Virus record (IMG/VR): IMGVR_UViG_3300031576_000121
Location: 1-42,720 of that record
Origin: a virus
Reading direction: 5' to 3' (one strand)
Length of the DNA stretch: 42,720 nt
The notes beneath the pieces were generated by a model. The model saw nothing but the letters and a program-made list of their open reading frames with translations, had not been told where the DNA came from and made no database searches. The translations under genes and the position numbers were made by a program. Shown piece after piece: positions 1 through 8,433 of the stretch (positions are counted from its first letter, which is position 1; every line of letters begins with the position of its first letter).

Positions 1-149
1 CACTATTCTCCCAAACTTCCGATGAAGCTGCGGGGATAGAGATGTATTTTTCTATTGGGAACCTTGTCCGGTTGGTTACTTTCGTTCGGAAGTTTTCGCA
101 CCAATGTTTCCTCGTACGGTCTGACGATGGAACAGAGCAAAAAGTTCCT
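1..149. repeat. Left copy of the 149-bp terminal overlap
   Basis: These bases recur at 42572-42720 with one difference: C at 121 here, T at 42692. The overlap lies inside one small open gene that is intact when the ends are joined. A circular or circularly permuted genome is therefore the simplest explanation. A short fixed terminal repeat is less likely, because it would cut a gene. Confidence 0.95.
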
Positions 150-173
150 GCATTCAAATGCACGATTAAATAA
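1..173 (+). CDS. Small tail-region protein, 3' part (gene crosses the circular junction)
   Basis: This is the downstream part of the gene that begins at 42508; it ends at TAA 171-173. Joined, the gene encodes about 78 residues and lies directly between the tape measure and the tail-tip genes. The C-terminal part reads ...EQKVPAFKCTIK. The base that differs between the two copies makes codon 120-122 TCT (Ser) here and TTT (Phe) in the right-hand copy. I do not recognise the family. Position suggests a small tail-assembly or tail-tip protein, comparable to the short proteins between tape measure and tip in other siphoviruses. Confidence 0.75.
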   Translation, partial: LFSQTSDEAAGIEMYFSIGNLVRLVTFVRKFSHQCFLVRSDDGTEQKVPAFKCTIK

Positions 174-181
174 GGAAAGTT

Positions 182-790
182 ATGGCAATTTCGTTCCCAC
201 TGACTCTACCGAATATAAATATCAAGCGCCTCACACTTCGTGCGAACACCATAGTAGGACAAACTCGCGCCGCCTTTACCCACCAAACTCAAGTCTATGA
301 GTGGCCCGGTCAATCGTGGATTGCCGAGGTTACTTTACCCATTATGGCACGTGCCGACGCTGAACTATGGAATTGTTTTTTACTAAAACTAAATGGTCCA
401 GCAGGAACGTTCTTGCTTGGTGACCCTTCAGCTAAAACGCCGAGAGGAATTGCTAGCGGGTCTCCTAAGGTGAATGGAGCAGGACAACAAGGGAAAATTT
501 TACTCACTAAAGGCTGGACTCCGAGTTTAACAAATATTCTGCGCGCTGGTGATTATATTCAGATTGCCAACAATCTCTACAAGAATCTAAACGACGTTAA
601 TAGCGACGGAAGTGGAAACACCACACTAGATATTTTCCCCCGTCTTCGTACTGATTATGCGAATGACACAGTAATCATCACTACTAACACGGTCGGTAGG
701 TTTCGCCTATTGTTTCCTGACTTCCAGATTTACACCGTAGATGAGGCTAAAAACTATGAGATTGCATTTACTGCGGTAGAGGATTTCTGA
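182..790 (+). CDS. Tail-tip protein, possibly distal-tail-like
   Basis: The protein has 202 residues and starts at ATG 182 behind GGAAAG. Its stop overlaps the next start (TGATG). It lies after the tape measure and before two tail-tip genes, the place of the distal tail (Dit-like) or lambda M/L-type proteins. No signal peptide or membrane segment is visible. The N-terminal third contains an aromatic, beta-rich stretch (YEWPGQSWIAEV) followed by GTFLLGDPSAKTPRG, a style seen in minor tail proteins that form the ring under the tail tube. Function is inferred from position and sequence style. The family cannot be named for certain. Confidence 0.75.
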   Translation: MAISFPLTLPNINIKRLTLRANTIVGQTRAAFTHQTQVYEWPGQSWIAEVTLPIMARADAELWNCFLLKLNGPAGTFLLGDPSAKTPRGIASGSPKVNGAGQQGKILLTKGWTPSLTNILRAGDYIQIANNLYKNLNDVNSDGSGNTTLDIFPRLRTDYANDTVIITTNTVGRFRLLFPDFQIYTVDEAKNYEIAFTAVEDF

Positions 791-1473
791 TGGTTCGGCC
801 TATTATCGATACCTATACTAATTGGGACTCACTAACTCAAGGTGGAACTGTTAAACCGTTTTTTGAATTCGACCTCTTGTTTGGTAGTGGTATTGAGTTT
901 TTAGAAGTTACTCTCCTTTTCTCTACTGTTTTTTATTCTCCTTCCGGTCGAATAATTGGAATTACCTTTCCCAAAGATAATATTCTCGGTGAGAAACAGC
1001 AGTTCACTATCACTCTAAATATCCAAGATCCCACTCTTGTGTTACAACTCCAAAATTCTCGTCAGGACTCAGGCCCGTCCCCTTACAACTTGATGGTTGG
1101 AGTTTTATCGTTCTGGTTCCTAACTAGTTCAGATCAGGTCGACTCACAGTCGAATTATGTGCTTACGTACGGAATGATTGACTCCTGTGAATTAACCTCT
1201 ACTCCCGACGGAACAATTGCAGTATTAACTTTCGCTGCAAGTTCCGACTGGCAGTGGGATCGACCTATCGAGGGGAGATACACCGATGTTTATCAAAAAA
1301 ACCGTCGCAATACTGGCAATGCAAACGAAGGCGCTGAAAATCCCCATCTTGATAAAGGATTCGAGTTCGTCGAACAACTGCAGGATTGGCAACTGTTTTG
1401 GGCTAAAGGAAAAACTGCGGGGAAGAAAGGGAAGAAAACCAGAATAAAAAAACACAGGAAGAAGAATAGATGA
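790..1473 (+). CDS. Tail-tip/hub-type protein with basic C-terminus
   Basis: The protein has 227 residues, overlaps the upstream gene by one base and the downstream gene by four (ATGA). The body (residues 1-165) is beta-rich and resembles baseplate hub proteins of the DUF2163 style that sit between distal tail protein and tip. This is an impression from sequence style and gene order, not a proven match. The last 22 or so residues are extremely basic (KGKKTRIKKHRKKNR), and the next gene also begins with a very basic segment. That shared charge may mark an interaction or nucleic-acid contact at the tail tip. Confidence 0.7.
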   Translation: MVRPIIDTYTNWDSLTQGGTVKPFFEFDLLFGSGIEFLEVTLLFSTVFYSPSGRIIGITFPKDNILGEKQQFTITLNIQDPTLVLQLQNSRQDSGPSPYNLMVGVLSFWFLTSSDQVDSQSNYVLTYGMIDSCELTSTPDGTIAVLTFAASSDWQWDRPIEGRYTDVYQKNRRNTGNANEGAENPHLDKGFEFVEQLQDWQLFWAKGKTAGKKGKKTRIKKHRKKNR

Positions 1474-3638
1474 GCCATATTCCTGAAACTAACCCGCCAA
1501 TTAAAGTCGGTAGAAAGCGGGTTCAAAAGTGGCTCGCAAGACACCAACTTGCTAACACGCCTGAAAATCGCAAAAAAGCGCGCAAGGATATTCGTCGACG
1601 AAAGGAAAAACGTCTCGATCCCGAAGGAAAAGATATTACTTTTCAAGAATCCGCTGCTGACTGGCAGATTATTTACGGTTTGCAAAGAGTGGGTGGAGTT
1701 TACACTTATGCCGCCGTCGCTGACGACCCATCTACGGATCAAGAAAAAAACTCTCTCCTACTACTTGTCATCACTATCTCTTGTCATCGGATGAATGCGG
1801 TTAAGAAAGTTTTCTTCGATGATATTCAAGTTGAATTTCCAACTGACCCGCCGAATGGATGGTCCTCCGGTGCTTGGGCACCAAATGGAGATCCGAAAGT
1901 TTTTATACAGGTGAATCTAGGGTTAGGAACTCAGACTGCGCTCTCGCAGTTGATAACCGATTCGGGAGGACAGTGGACTTCAAATCACCGACAAGCTGGA
2001 TGTGGTCATGTGTACCTGAAACTTAAATACAATGAACATCTATTTCCAAACGGCTTGCCCGACATTTCCTTTGAAGTAGAAGGCCGGGTACTTAAAAGCT
2101 ATGGTGGACCGTGGACGGTTGGTTATTCGAATAACGCAGCTCGGTGCCTTTGGGATTTTATCGATAGTTCAGTTTTCGGGCCAGCACAGAACATTCAATT
2201 CATAGGAGTAATACCAAGTCTCGATTCTAATGGCGGTGGTTACGAAGCTTTTGAGGTGTGTGATGAAAATGTGCCTCTTAAGAATGGAGGAACAGAAAAG
2301 CGCTACACTTGTAATGCGACATTTTTAGGAACGGAGACTTACGCCTCGATTATCGAGCAAATGCTGAGTGCGTTCGGCGGGTCTCTCGTTGACTTTCAAT
2401 CCTTCTGGTATTGGATCTCGATCGTTGCACCCAAATACCGAACTCCGACAATTACGATTACCGAGGCGGATATTATCGGGGATGTTTCTGTTTCTACGGT
2501 AGAATCAATTTCGGAATACTTTGGTGCTCTCGGTGGAACTTACATTGATCCAAACAAGAATTGGGAAGAGACTGACTTCCCTCCTTATATCTACAAACCG
2601 GGAAGTTCTGGTAATTACCGCGACCGTGAAGATATATCCTTGCCTTGTACTACTTCAGTCACTATGGCACAGCGCCTTGCGAAACTTGCAGCTCTACGGC
2701 GTAAATTCGGATTAACTGTTCGATTCAAAGCGCGAATCACGTTCTTTCGATTATCCTCCGGCGATAATTTCATGATCACACTCGATGCTTTTGGTTGGTC
2801 CTCTAAGGTGTTTGAGGTCCAATCCATCGGACTAATTATGGAGGAAGACCAAAACGGTGCGCCTTACATGGGCGTGGAGATTTTTGGAAAAGAAAACGAC
2901 CCCGCTATTTATGATTGGTCTATTGCCGATGAAGTTGGGGTTACTACAGCACCGCCGCTTAGGTTTCCTACTCCTGCTGTCGGCATGAACTCTACTCCAA
3001 GCAGCCTTACTGCACAATCCGGGAACGGAATCGCGTTCCTTCAATCTGACGGAACTACAGTGATTCGAGTGTTCTTATCTTGGGTCGCGCCTACTGACTC
3101 TTTCGTTCAAAACGGTGGACAGATTGAAATTCAATTCAAGCGAGTTGCTGATTCTGCTTATATCTCTGCGGCTAGTGTTCCCGGCAATCAAAGCAACACT
3201 TATGTTTATAGTTTAGAAGTCGGCACCGCTTATGATTTCCGAATCCGCTCGCGACAGTCTGGAGGATCTACGAGTAACTATATTTACGTTCAACATACTG
3301 TCCAAGGAATCACATCCACCCCGCCAAATGTCAGCAACTTCGTCGGGACTGTCTCTGGTGCTCAAATTAGTCTCATCTGGGATCCAGTTTACATTGCAAA
3401 TCTACTCTACTACAGAATCAAAAAGAGCGTAGGTGGACAGAACTGGAGCAATAGCACCCTTGTAGGCGAAGTTATCGGACAACCCTTCCTAACTGCTTAT
3501 ACCGCTGGTGATACTTTCAAGATTAAGGCTGTAAATACGGCAGGAGTTGAGAGTGCAACTGAGACAGATCATGTCGCCGCTGCAACTCCGGTCACTGGAA
3601 ACCCCATTGGCATACTGATGGGCATAACTTATTCTTAA
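1470..3638 (+). CDS. Tail tip attachment protein (J-like) with fibronectin-III-like C-terminal domains
   Basis: At 722 residues, this is the largest protein of the tail-tip cluster. The first 55 residues are strongly basic. Then comes a hub-like region beginning around residue 60 with QIIYGLQRVGG, a style typical of lambda J-type central tail fibre proteins. The C-terminal part, roughly residues 505-715, contains two fibronectin-III-like repeats (LTAQSGNGIAF...GTAYDFRIRSRQSGG and SNFVGTVSGAQISLIWDPV...GDTFKIKAVNTAG). Such proteins close the tail tube and contact the host surface. It overlaps the upstream gene by four bases. The stop at 3636-3638 is immediately followed by the GTG of the HNH gene. 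Confidence 0.85.
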   Translation: MSHIPETNPPIKVGRKRVQKWLARHQLANTPENRKKARKDIRRRKEKRLDPEGKDITFQESAADWQIIYGLQRVGGVYTYAAVADDPSTDQEKNSLLLLVITISCHRMNAVKKVFFDDIQVEFPTDPPNGWSSGAWAPNGDPKVFIQVNLGLGTQTALSQLITDSGGQWTSNHRQAGCGHVYLKLKYNEHLFPNGLPDISFEVEGRVLKSYGGPWTVGYSNNAARCLWDFIDSSVFGPAQNIQFIGVIPSLDSNGGGYEAFEVCDENVPLKNGGTEKRYTCNATFLGTETYASIIEQMLSAFGGSLVDFQSFWYWISIVAPKYRTPTITITEADIIGDVSVSTVESISEYFGALGGTYIDPNKNWEETDFPPYIYKPGSSGNYRDREDISLPCTTSVTMAQRLAKLAALRRKFGLTVRFKARITFFRLSSGDNFMITLDAFGWSSKVFEVQSIGLIMEEDQNGAPYMGVEIFGKENDPAIYDWSIADEVGVTTAPPLRFPTPAVGMNSTPSSLTAQSGNGIAFLQSDGTTVIRVFLSWVAPTDSFVQNGGQIEIQFKRVADSAYISAASVPGNQSNTYVYSLEVGTAYDFRIRSRQSGGSTSNYIYVQHTVQGITSTPPNVSNFVGTVSGAQISLIWDPVYIANLLYYRIKKSVGGQNWSNSTLVGEVIGQPFLTAYTAGDTFKIKAVNTAGVESATETDHVAAATPVTGNPIGILMGITYS

Positions 3639-4175
3639 GTGAGGGTTATGCAGATAACACAATCATCAAAATCGACTCGCTTTCAGAAAGGCCAAGTTCC
3701 GCACAATAAAACCGAACACATAAAGAAAACTTGCCCAAAATGTCAAAAGCAATTTTCAGTTCGCCCTAGTTGGGACTATGTTGTTCATTGTAGTAAGTCA
3801 TGCTCAAGGACCGGCGAACCTTCGCCCATGAAAGGAAAGAAATCTAGTGAATCGACTAAACTTAAACAGCGGAAAGCTAAGTTGGGTATTCGAGGTCCAG
3901 AGCATTGGAACTGGAAAGACGGTAGCATAGCTCGCAAAAAAAGACATTTAGAAATGGGGCGTGATGAATATATCCAATGGAGAAAAGAAGTTTTCAACCG
4001 AGATAAATATGTTTGTCAAAACTGCTTCGAGCCTCAAAAATATATCCAAGCTCATCATATAAAACCTTGGAAATCGTTCCCTTCGTTGCGATATGAGATT
4101 TCAAACGGAATTACGTTATGCAAACGATGCCATCAGAATAAACATTTCGGCAGCAATAAGGGAGAACTACTTTGA
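3639..4175 (+). CDS. Free-standing HNH homing endonuclease with zinc ribbon and NUMOD-like segment
   Basis: The protein has up to 178 residues. An N-terminal zinc ribbon (CPKCQKQF...HCSKSC) is followed by a NUMOD3-like DNA-contact segment (PMKGKKSSESTKLKQRKAKLG) and a C-terminal HNH nuclease (DKYVCQNC...AHHIKPW...NGITLCKRCHQNKH). Such enzymes nick or cut DNA and spread themselves into intron-free gene copies. The start is GTG 3639 or ATG 3648; GAGG at 3641-3644 is close to the second. It fits between the tail-tip stop and the next start with no spare bases, overlapping the fibre gene at its end, as expected for a precise insertion between neighbours. Confidence 0.92.
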   Translation: MRVMQITQSSKSTRFQKGQVPHNKTEHIKKTCPKCQKQFSVRPSWDYVVHCSKSCSRTGEPSPMKGKKSSESTKLKQRKAKLGIRGPEHWNWKDGSIARKKRHLEMGRDEYIQWRKEVFNRDKYVCQNCFEPQKYIQAHHIKPWKSFPSLRYEISNGITLCKRCHQNKHFGSNKGELL

Positions 4176-5581
4176 GTGACAATATCGCGATTACTGCCGG
4201 ATCTGGAACGACTATCGCAGCCGACGAGGTTACTCGTAATGCGATTGTCGAAAAACAGCAAATCATCAAGATTGCATTTGGTCTAGATGGTGCGTTTGAC
4301 GGTCTAGTATCCCCCACTACTCCCTTACCCGTTGGAGGTTCAACCGCTTCCTGTTTAGGAAAAGCCGAAGACGCTGCACACACCACGGGTGATGTCGGTG
4401 TGATGAGTCTCGGAATCCGTCGAGACACCGCCACAGCTCTCGCTGATACCGTTGGTGATTACATTCCTTTCGCTGCCTCTCAGTACGGCGCAATTTTATG
4501 CAACATCGATTCCGGTTTTCAGGTTGCTGCCGCTACTGGAATTTTAAAACTTGAAGACGCTGCTCATGCCTCTGGTGATGCGGGTGTTTTCGCTCTTGCA
4601 GTCAGGAATGATTCACTTACTTCACTGACTTCCACAGATTTGGATTACTCTGCTATAGCGGTAGATAATGCGGGTCGAATCAAAATCGATCCCGGCACTA
4701 CTGCAACCTCTCTCGGTAAACTTGAGGATGCTGCTCACACCACAGGCGATCTTGGTGTTATGGCACTTGGAGTGCGTGCTGACACTGCTGCGTCGGCTAC
4801 TGGCACTACAGGAGACTATTCATTTTTTGCCACTAACTCCTTTGGATCTCTCAAGATTGATGTCGATAGAACATTCCAACGCTCCGCTGCCGACTGTTTA
4901 CTGAAAGCTGAAGATGCGGCTCACGCATCCGGTGACGCAGGAGTTATGTGTCTCGGAGTTAGGAACGATGCTAATGCGGCGTTTTCTGGTACAGACCTCG
5001 ACTATACCCCAATGGCTGTCACCTCTGCCGGTCAACTGAAAATTGGTGAGGTCATCCCCGGAACTGCCGCAACTGCTCTCGGTAAAGCGGAAGATGCGGC
5101 TCATACCACGGGAGATACTGGAGTGTTCACACTTGGGATCCGTAATGATGCTAGTGCTGCACTTACCTCGACTAACCTTGACTACTCAGGAATTGCCGTC
5201 GATTCTGCGGGTCGTACTAAAACGGTTTCGGAAGCGACAGCAGACCAGAACGGAACTGAAAACTATAAGAATCTTGACCTCGATGAAGTCGGGTATAACG
5301 TGAAAGGGTCTGCCGGTCAGGTTTACGGGTGGACGATAACAAACAAAGGAGCCTCTGCACGCTTTATAAAGCTCTATAATGTAGCTGGCGTTCCAGTCGT
5401 CGGGACCGATACTCCGTTTATGACGCTTACTGCTCCCCCTAACGTGCCACTCGAAAGGGATATCCCTGCCGGAATCAAATTTGCAACGGGTATAGGAATC
5501 GCCGCAACTACCGGTGTCGCTGATTCGGATACAGGCGCTCCAACTACAAACGATGTTCAGGTGAGTTTACAGTACAAATGA
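4172..5581 (+). CDS. Repeat-containing virion fibre/decoration protein
   Basis: The protein has 469 residues and starts at TTG 4172 behind AAGGGAG with seven-base spacing. The start overlaps the HNH stop. Residues 1-50 form an anchor-like domain (MSDNI...AADEVTRNAIVEKQQIIKI) shared with the 882-residue protein at 27173. About five repeats of roughly 60 residues follow, starting near residues 63, 126, 184, 246 and 304, each with a core like GKxEDAAHTTGDxGVMxLGVRxD and ending DYxxxAVDxAGxxK. The final 105 residues are a separate domain (NYKNLDLDEVGYNVKG...). No membrane segment is seen. It is probably a trimeric fibre or surface protein attached to tail or head. Receptor binding is possible but not shown. 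Confidence 0.8.
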   Translation: MSDNIAITAGSGTTIAADEVTRNAIVEKQQIIKIAFGLDGAFDGLVSPTTPLPVGGSTASCLGKAEDAAHTTGDVGVMSLGIRRDTATALADTVGDYIPFAASQYGAILCNIDSGFQVAAATGILKLEDAAHASGDAGVFALAVRNDSLTSLTSTDLDYSAIAVDNAGRIKIDPGTTATSLGKLEDAAHTTGDLGVMALGVRADTAASATGTTGDYSFFATNSFGSLKIDVDRTFQRSAADCLLKAEDAAHASGDAGVMCLGVRNDANAAFSGTDLDYTPMAVTSAGQLKIGEVIPGTAATALGKAEDAAHTTGDTGVFTLGIRNDASAALTSTNLDYSGIAVDSAGRTKTVSEATADQNGTENYKNLDLDEVGYNVKGSAGQVYGWTITNKGASARFIKLYNVAGVPVVGTDTPFMTLTAPPNVPLERDIPAGIKFATGIGIAATTGVADSDTGAPTTNDVQVSLQYK

Positions 5582-5584
5582 TCT

Positions 5585-5613
5585 TTAACTTTAATATAAA
5601 ATCTGTTTATACT
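5585..5613 (+). promoter_or_regulatory. Sigma70-like promoter before the lysis genes
   Basis: TTAACT (5585-5590) and TATACT (5608-5613) are separated by exactly 17 bases in the 73-bp gap after the fibre gene. They match 4/6 and 5/6 of the consensus. A start site near 5620 would give a leader of about 35 bases to ATG 5655. The gap also holds an AGGAG ribosome site. This could allow timed expression of the lysis module independent of the structural operon. Confidence 0.5.
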
Positions 5614-5654
5614 CTCTGCGTTAACCTTTACGAAGCGATTTACACAGGAGTGTT

Positions 5655-5996
5655 ATGAAACAATTCACCTATGCAGTCGACGTTAGTGCCCTAAAATTAA
5701 GCGATGAGGAAAAAGCACTCTTTGCTAAAGAGAATGGTAAGCAGGTATTTGAAAATATTCTTGCTCAGGCAATTAATCAGAAAAGTCCGCAAGGGATTCC
5801 GGGTCCGATTGGCCGTACTCTCGTTCGGATCCTTAATAAGCTTGATGCTTCTACAGACGGCAATATTCAACTAGAAGAAACTGAGTTCGAGTTCATTAAG
5901 GGATTTTTGATGAACGATGCTATCTTGTTTCGTCCAGCTCAGTATCGGTTAATCGCGCTCTATCAAGCTAATCTTGATGGAGCAAAAAGCATCTAA
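5655..5996 (+). CDS. Conserved-looking small protein, first gene of the lysis block
   Basis: The protein has 113 residues, starts at ATG 5655 behind CAGGAG, and overlaps the next ATG by one base (TAATG). The sequence is soluble and helix-rich (LKLSDEEKALFAKENGKQVFENILAQAINQKS) with an acidic middle. It is not a recognised holin or lysin because it has no membrane segment. Context places it upstream of a membrane protein, a lysozyme and a holin, so a chaperone-like or regulatory role is possible. Function is unknown. Confidence 0.75.
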   Translation: MKQFTYAVDVSALKLSDEEKALFAKENGKQVFENILAQAINQKSPQGIPGPIGRTLVRILNKLDASTDGNIQLEETEFEFIKGFLMNDAILFRPAQYRLIALYQANLDGAKSI

Positions 5997-6250
5997 TGAG
6001 TGACACTATGGTAGTTGACCATGCTGTGCTGGAAACTCTCTATCGGATTGATGAGCGAACTGCCAATCTTGCTCGCTCGCTTGATGAGGTGAAAGGAGAA
6101 ATGAATGCCATGAAAAGCACAGTCGAATCGAACTATGTCACTCACACAGAATTTGAACCGATTAAGAGAGTAATTCTGGGACTCGTCGGACTTACTCTCG
6201 TTTCGGTTTTTACTGCGATTGTCGCGGTAGTCTTAAAACAGACGCACTGA
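5996..6250 (+). CDS. XhlA-like membrane protein of the lysis cassette
   Basis: The protein has 84 residues. Residues 10-50 look like a coiled coil (LETLYRIDERTANLARSLDEV). A single C-terminal transmembrane helix follows at about residues 58-80 (VILGLVGLTLVSVFTAIVAVVL). This architecture is typical of XhlA-type proteins and related lysis accessory proteins that sit next to phage endolysins. It overlaps both neighbours by one base, so translation is coupled to the lysozyme. The exact role, holin partner or anchor, is inferred. Confidence 0.75.
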   Translation: MSDTMVVDHAVLETLYRIDERTANLARSLDEVKGEMNAMKSTVESNYVTHTEFEPIKRVILGLVGLTLVSVFTAIVAVVLKQTH

Positions 6251-6690
6251 TGGATCCTGAATTTTTTGCGAAAGCTCGGAAAATGCTTGTTTCGGAAGAA
6301 GGTCTGCGTCACTCCCCTTATTACGATCAGGTCAATAAACTCACCATCGGAATCGGCCATAATCTTTCCGATGTTCCCCTCTCCGATGCTGCTGTGAATC
6401 TTATCTTTCAAGAAGATCTCGAAGCTGCTCTCACTTTCGCTATGCGGCTTTTCACTCCAGAAGAATTTCATTCATGGACTTTGAGTCGACAACTTGCCGT
6501 CATTAATATGATCTTTAATCTCGGAAACCAAGGATTCTCTCGATTCATCCAAACGATTATAGCGATTAAGGATGAGAACTGGTTGGGAGCTTCACTTCAC
6601 GCTCTTGATTCGGACTGGGCGCGGCAGGTTCCTGAGCGTGCTGTGAGAGTCACTAAAATGTTACATGACGAAACTTTTCCCTACGCCTAG
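6250..6690 (+). CDS. Endolysin, T4-lysozyme type (GH24)
   Basis: The protein has 146 residues, close to the usual size. The catalytic arrangement of T4 lysozyme is visible: Glu17 in SEEGLRH, Asp26 in YYDQ and Thr32 in LTIGIGHN. The enzyme hydrolyses the glycan bond between N-acetylmuramic acid and N-acetylglucosamine in peptidoglycan. There is no N-terminal signal or signal-anchor segment, so release should depend on a holin, for which a candidate lies at 7887-8099. A weak spacer of nine bases with GGAG precedes the next gene. Confidence 0.95.
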   Translation: MDPEFFAKARKMLVSEEGLRHSPYYDQVNKLTIGIGHNLSDVPLSDAAVNLIFQEDLEAALTFAMRLFTPEEFHSWTLSRQLAVINMIFNLGNQGFSRFIQTIIAIKDENWLGASLHALDSDWARQVPERAVRVTKMLHDETFPYA

Positions 6691-6699
6691 GAGATCTCT

Positions 6700-7779
6700 A
6701 TGCTTACTGGTCAAGACATGCTTGGGCTTGCTCACCCCCTGTTTCCCGTAAAGAAAGCAGCTAAACAGATGCGTTCGGGTAGTGCTTTTGGTGTTTTTCT
6801 TGATAAGACCTTCGAGAAAACTGACGGTGATGCCGTCAAAGCAGTTCGACAATTTATAAAATCTGCGGAAAAGGAGGACATTTCAATTGCTGCAATTCGC
6901 TTCCAAGGACATTGGCATAATGATCATGTCATTGCGCCCGTGGATAAGGTTCAAGTAATCGCAAAACGCGCAGAAAAGATCGCGGTCGATTTTCCTCACA
7001 TCGCCTGTTACTTCTCGCATTCTTGTGAGTTTAACGAACAGAATAAAAAAGAGATCGGAAAGAGGATCCGAGCGATTGAAAAATACTCCCCTCACTGCAT
7101 CCCCGTAAATAATCCTTGGCAGGGTGCCTTCTTCCCCGGTGTAATCAACGAGACTCACTATGGTCACAAACAGCCACCAGCGCCCTATATTACCTCATGG
7201 GATGGACTTAATTCCTACGACTACGGCGACATTAATAAATGGCACCAACAGCATTTTGGTGCCGTGATTCGATTTATGTGGGGTCTGCGATACAACCTTC
7301 GTGAAGTCACTAAACCCGGCGATCCTCCTTACCCGCCACCGCTACAAAGAATCGCGGCACCTTCCCCTGAATACTGCGCTGCTCTTATTAGACTAGGGGG
7401 TCGCGAGGGTAATCCCCCGCTTGCCTTTCCAAACGCCAAACCCATTGTAAAACCCTTTCTTTACAAGACATTCTCGGAAGACCACCCCTTTGAAGATCAA
7501 CCTTGGGAAAACAAACCCGTTTTAATCGTGGAGGGGAACGTTCCAACTGCTGATATCGTCGACTGTAATAGCGCCTTGGTGGCTAAATTTGGCAATGGTG
7601 GAGACTTTGTGGACGGTCTGCACCGATACTACTCCGGTCGTGGCGGCAGTGGATTCTGGGGCTACCAGATTGCTCAAAAGGCATTAAAACAATCAGGCAG
7701 TGAGTTTTGTTGGGCTAAGGTCGGAGCTAAATTATACGGACCGTTCAACCCTGCTTTTCGGCGAGGATACTTCCTTTAA
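6700..7779 (+). CDS. Large protein in the lysis block, possibly glycoside-hydrolase-like
   Basis: The protein has 359 residues, starts at ATG 6700 and lies between endolysin and holin. Alternating hydrophobic strands and helices in the first 220 residues look like a TIM barrel. Candidate active-site segments are IAAIRFQGHWHND (about residue 63), HIACYFSHSCEFNEQN (about 100-115) and APYITSWDGLNSYD (about 160-175), in the style of glycoside hydrolases with acidic residues at strand ends. The last 90 residues form another region ending in GFWGYQIAQKALKQ. A sugar-cleaving role in wall or capsule breakdown would fit the place. No family is proven. Confidence 0.7.
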   Translation: MLTGQDMLGLAHPLFPVKKAAKQMRSGSAFGVFLDKTFEKTDGDAVKAVRQFIKSAEKEDISIAAIRFQGHWHNDHVIAPVDKVQVIAKRAEKIAVDFPHIACYFSHSCEFNEQNKKEIGKRIRAIEKYSPHCIPVNNPWQGAFFPGVINETHYGHKQPPAPYITSWDGLNSYDYGDINKWHQQHFGAVIRFMWGLRYNLREVTKPGDPPYPPPLQRIAAPSPEYCAALIRLGGREGNPPLAFPNAKPIVKPFLYKTFSEDHPFEDQPWENKPVLIVEGNVPTADIVDCNSALVAKFGNGGDFVDGLHRYYSGRGGSGFWGYQIAQKALKQSGSEFCWAKVGAKLYGPFNPAFRRGYFL

Positions 7780-7886
7780 TGAGTGTGAATGATCGAACCC
7801 GTCGCGGGTCTACTTCTCTCCCTTCCGTCATTCAACTTTCGAGCTATACTAACGGCAACATCCCTGAGTTAAAAAGGAGATCGCAA

Positions 7887-8099
7887 ATGAACGGATCGAA
7901 AGGTGTACTTACTTCACTCGGTTGTACGGGAAGTTTGGTAGCTTTTTTCACCTCTGCCGCTACCGCTATGGAGCATTTCGGGGTTCTCCCTCTCGGCTCT
8001 ACCCCAGCCATCGTCGGAATCGTCTGTCCGGTCGTAGGTAGTTTCATGGGGTTCTGGGGTCGACTTCGAGCGAAAAAGACCATTAAGGGTATCGTATAG
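7887..8099 (+). CDS. Holin candidate with two membrane segments
   Basis: The preferred start is ATG 7887 because AGGAG lies at 7875-7879, seven bases before it; this gives 70 residues. Two hydrophobic segments are visible: about residues 7-28 (LTSLGCTGSLVAFFTSAATAM) and 38-58 (PAIVGIVCPVVGSFMGFWG), with a basic C-terminus (RLRAKKTIKGIV). An in-frame ATG at 7779 overlaps the stop of the previous gene and would add 36 polar residues, giving a 106-residue form. A long/short pair could act as antiholin and holin, as in lambda S. The gene ends one base before the end of the convergent early operon. Confidence 0.75.
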   Translation: MNGSKGVLTSLGCTGSLVAFFTSAATAMEHFGVLPLGSTPAIVGIVCPVVGSFMGFWGRLRAKKTIKGIV

Positions 8100-8100
8100 T

Positions 8101-8433
8101 CTAGGAATCAGGGTCTTTCAGGTTATATCGTAGCCAAGTTTGAATCGAGTCAGCAAAATCTCGTTTCGTTTTATTGATTAATCCTACGTTTTCTTTTGAC
8201 ATTTCAGGAAACTCTGGAGGTCGGTCCCGTTTCAAACTGTCGTTAAGAATCTTAATAGTTTCAGTTAAATACTGGTCGACCTTAACCAACGCTTGACGGC
8301 GTGTTTTTGCTTCCTCTTTACGCTCCAGTCTCACTTTCTGCCCTCCGTTTGTAAAAAAATTGTCATCGCCTTGTCTACTTTTTGTCTTACTGGGTAGTTT
8401 TCCATGCATGAGCACTTTTTTATCTTTGGGCAT
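8101..8433 (-). CDS. Hypothetical soluble charged protein, last early gene
   Basis: The protein has up to 110 residues; ATG 8433 or a second ATG eight codons in (MHGKLPSK). It is lysine- and arginine-rich with a helical middle (VDQYLTETIKILNDSLKRD). No signal peptide, lipobox or membrane segment is seen. The first third overlaps the 3' part of the upstream membrane-protein gene by 103 bases in another frame. It ends convergently with the holin, with stop codons one base apart. Function is unknown. Confidence 0.6.
   Translation of the reverse strand: MPKDKKVLMHGKLPSKTKSRQGDDNFFTNGGQKVRLERKEEAKTRRQALVKVDQYLTETIKILNDSLKRDRPPEFPEMSKENVGLINKTKRDFADSIQTWLRYNLKDPDS

Noticed and set aside
1-149. Fixed short direct terminal repeat as in T7-like phages
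   Set aside because: The repeat cuts through a gene that is intact only when the ends are joined, so it is better explained by linearising a circular assembly.
55-300. Plus-strand frame at the left end
   Set aside because: It overlaps the junction-spanning gene and the tail-tip gene in a different frame; the joined circular frame is better supported.
1293-1742. Minus-strand 149-codon frame over the tail-tip genes
   Set aside because: It is a shadow of two well-supported tail genes on the plus strand and lacks a ribosome site.
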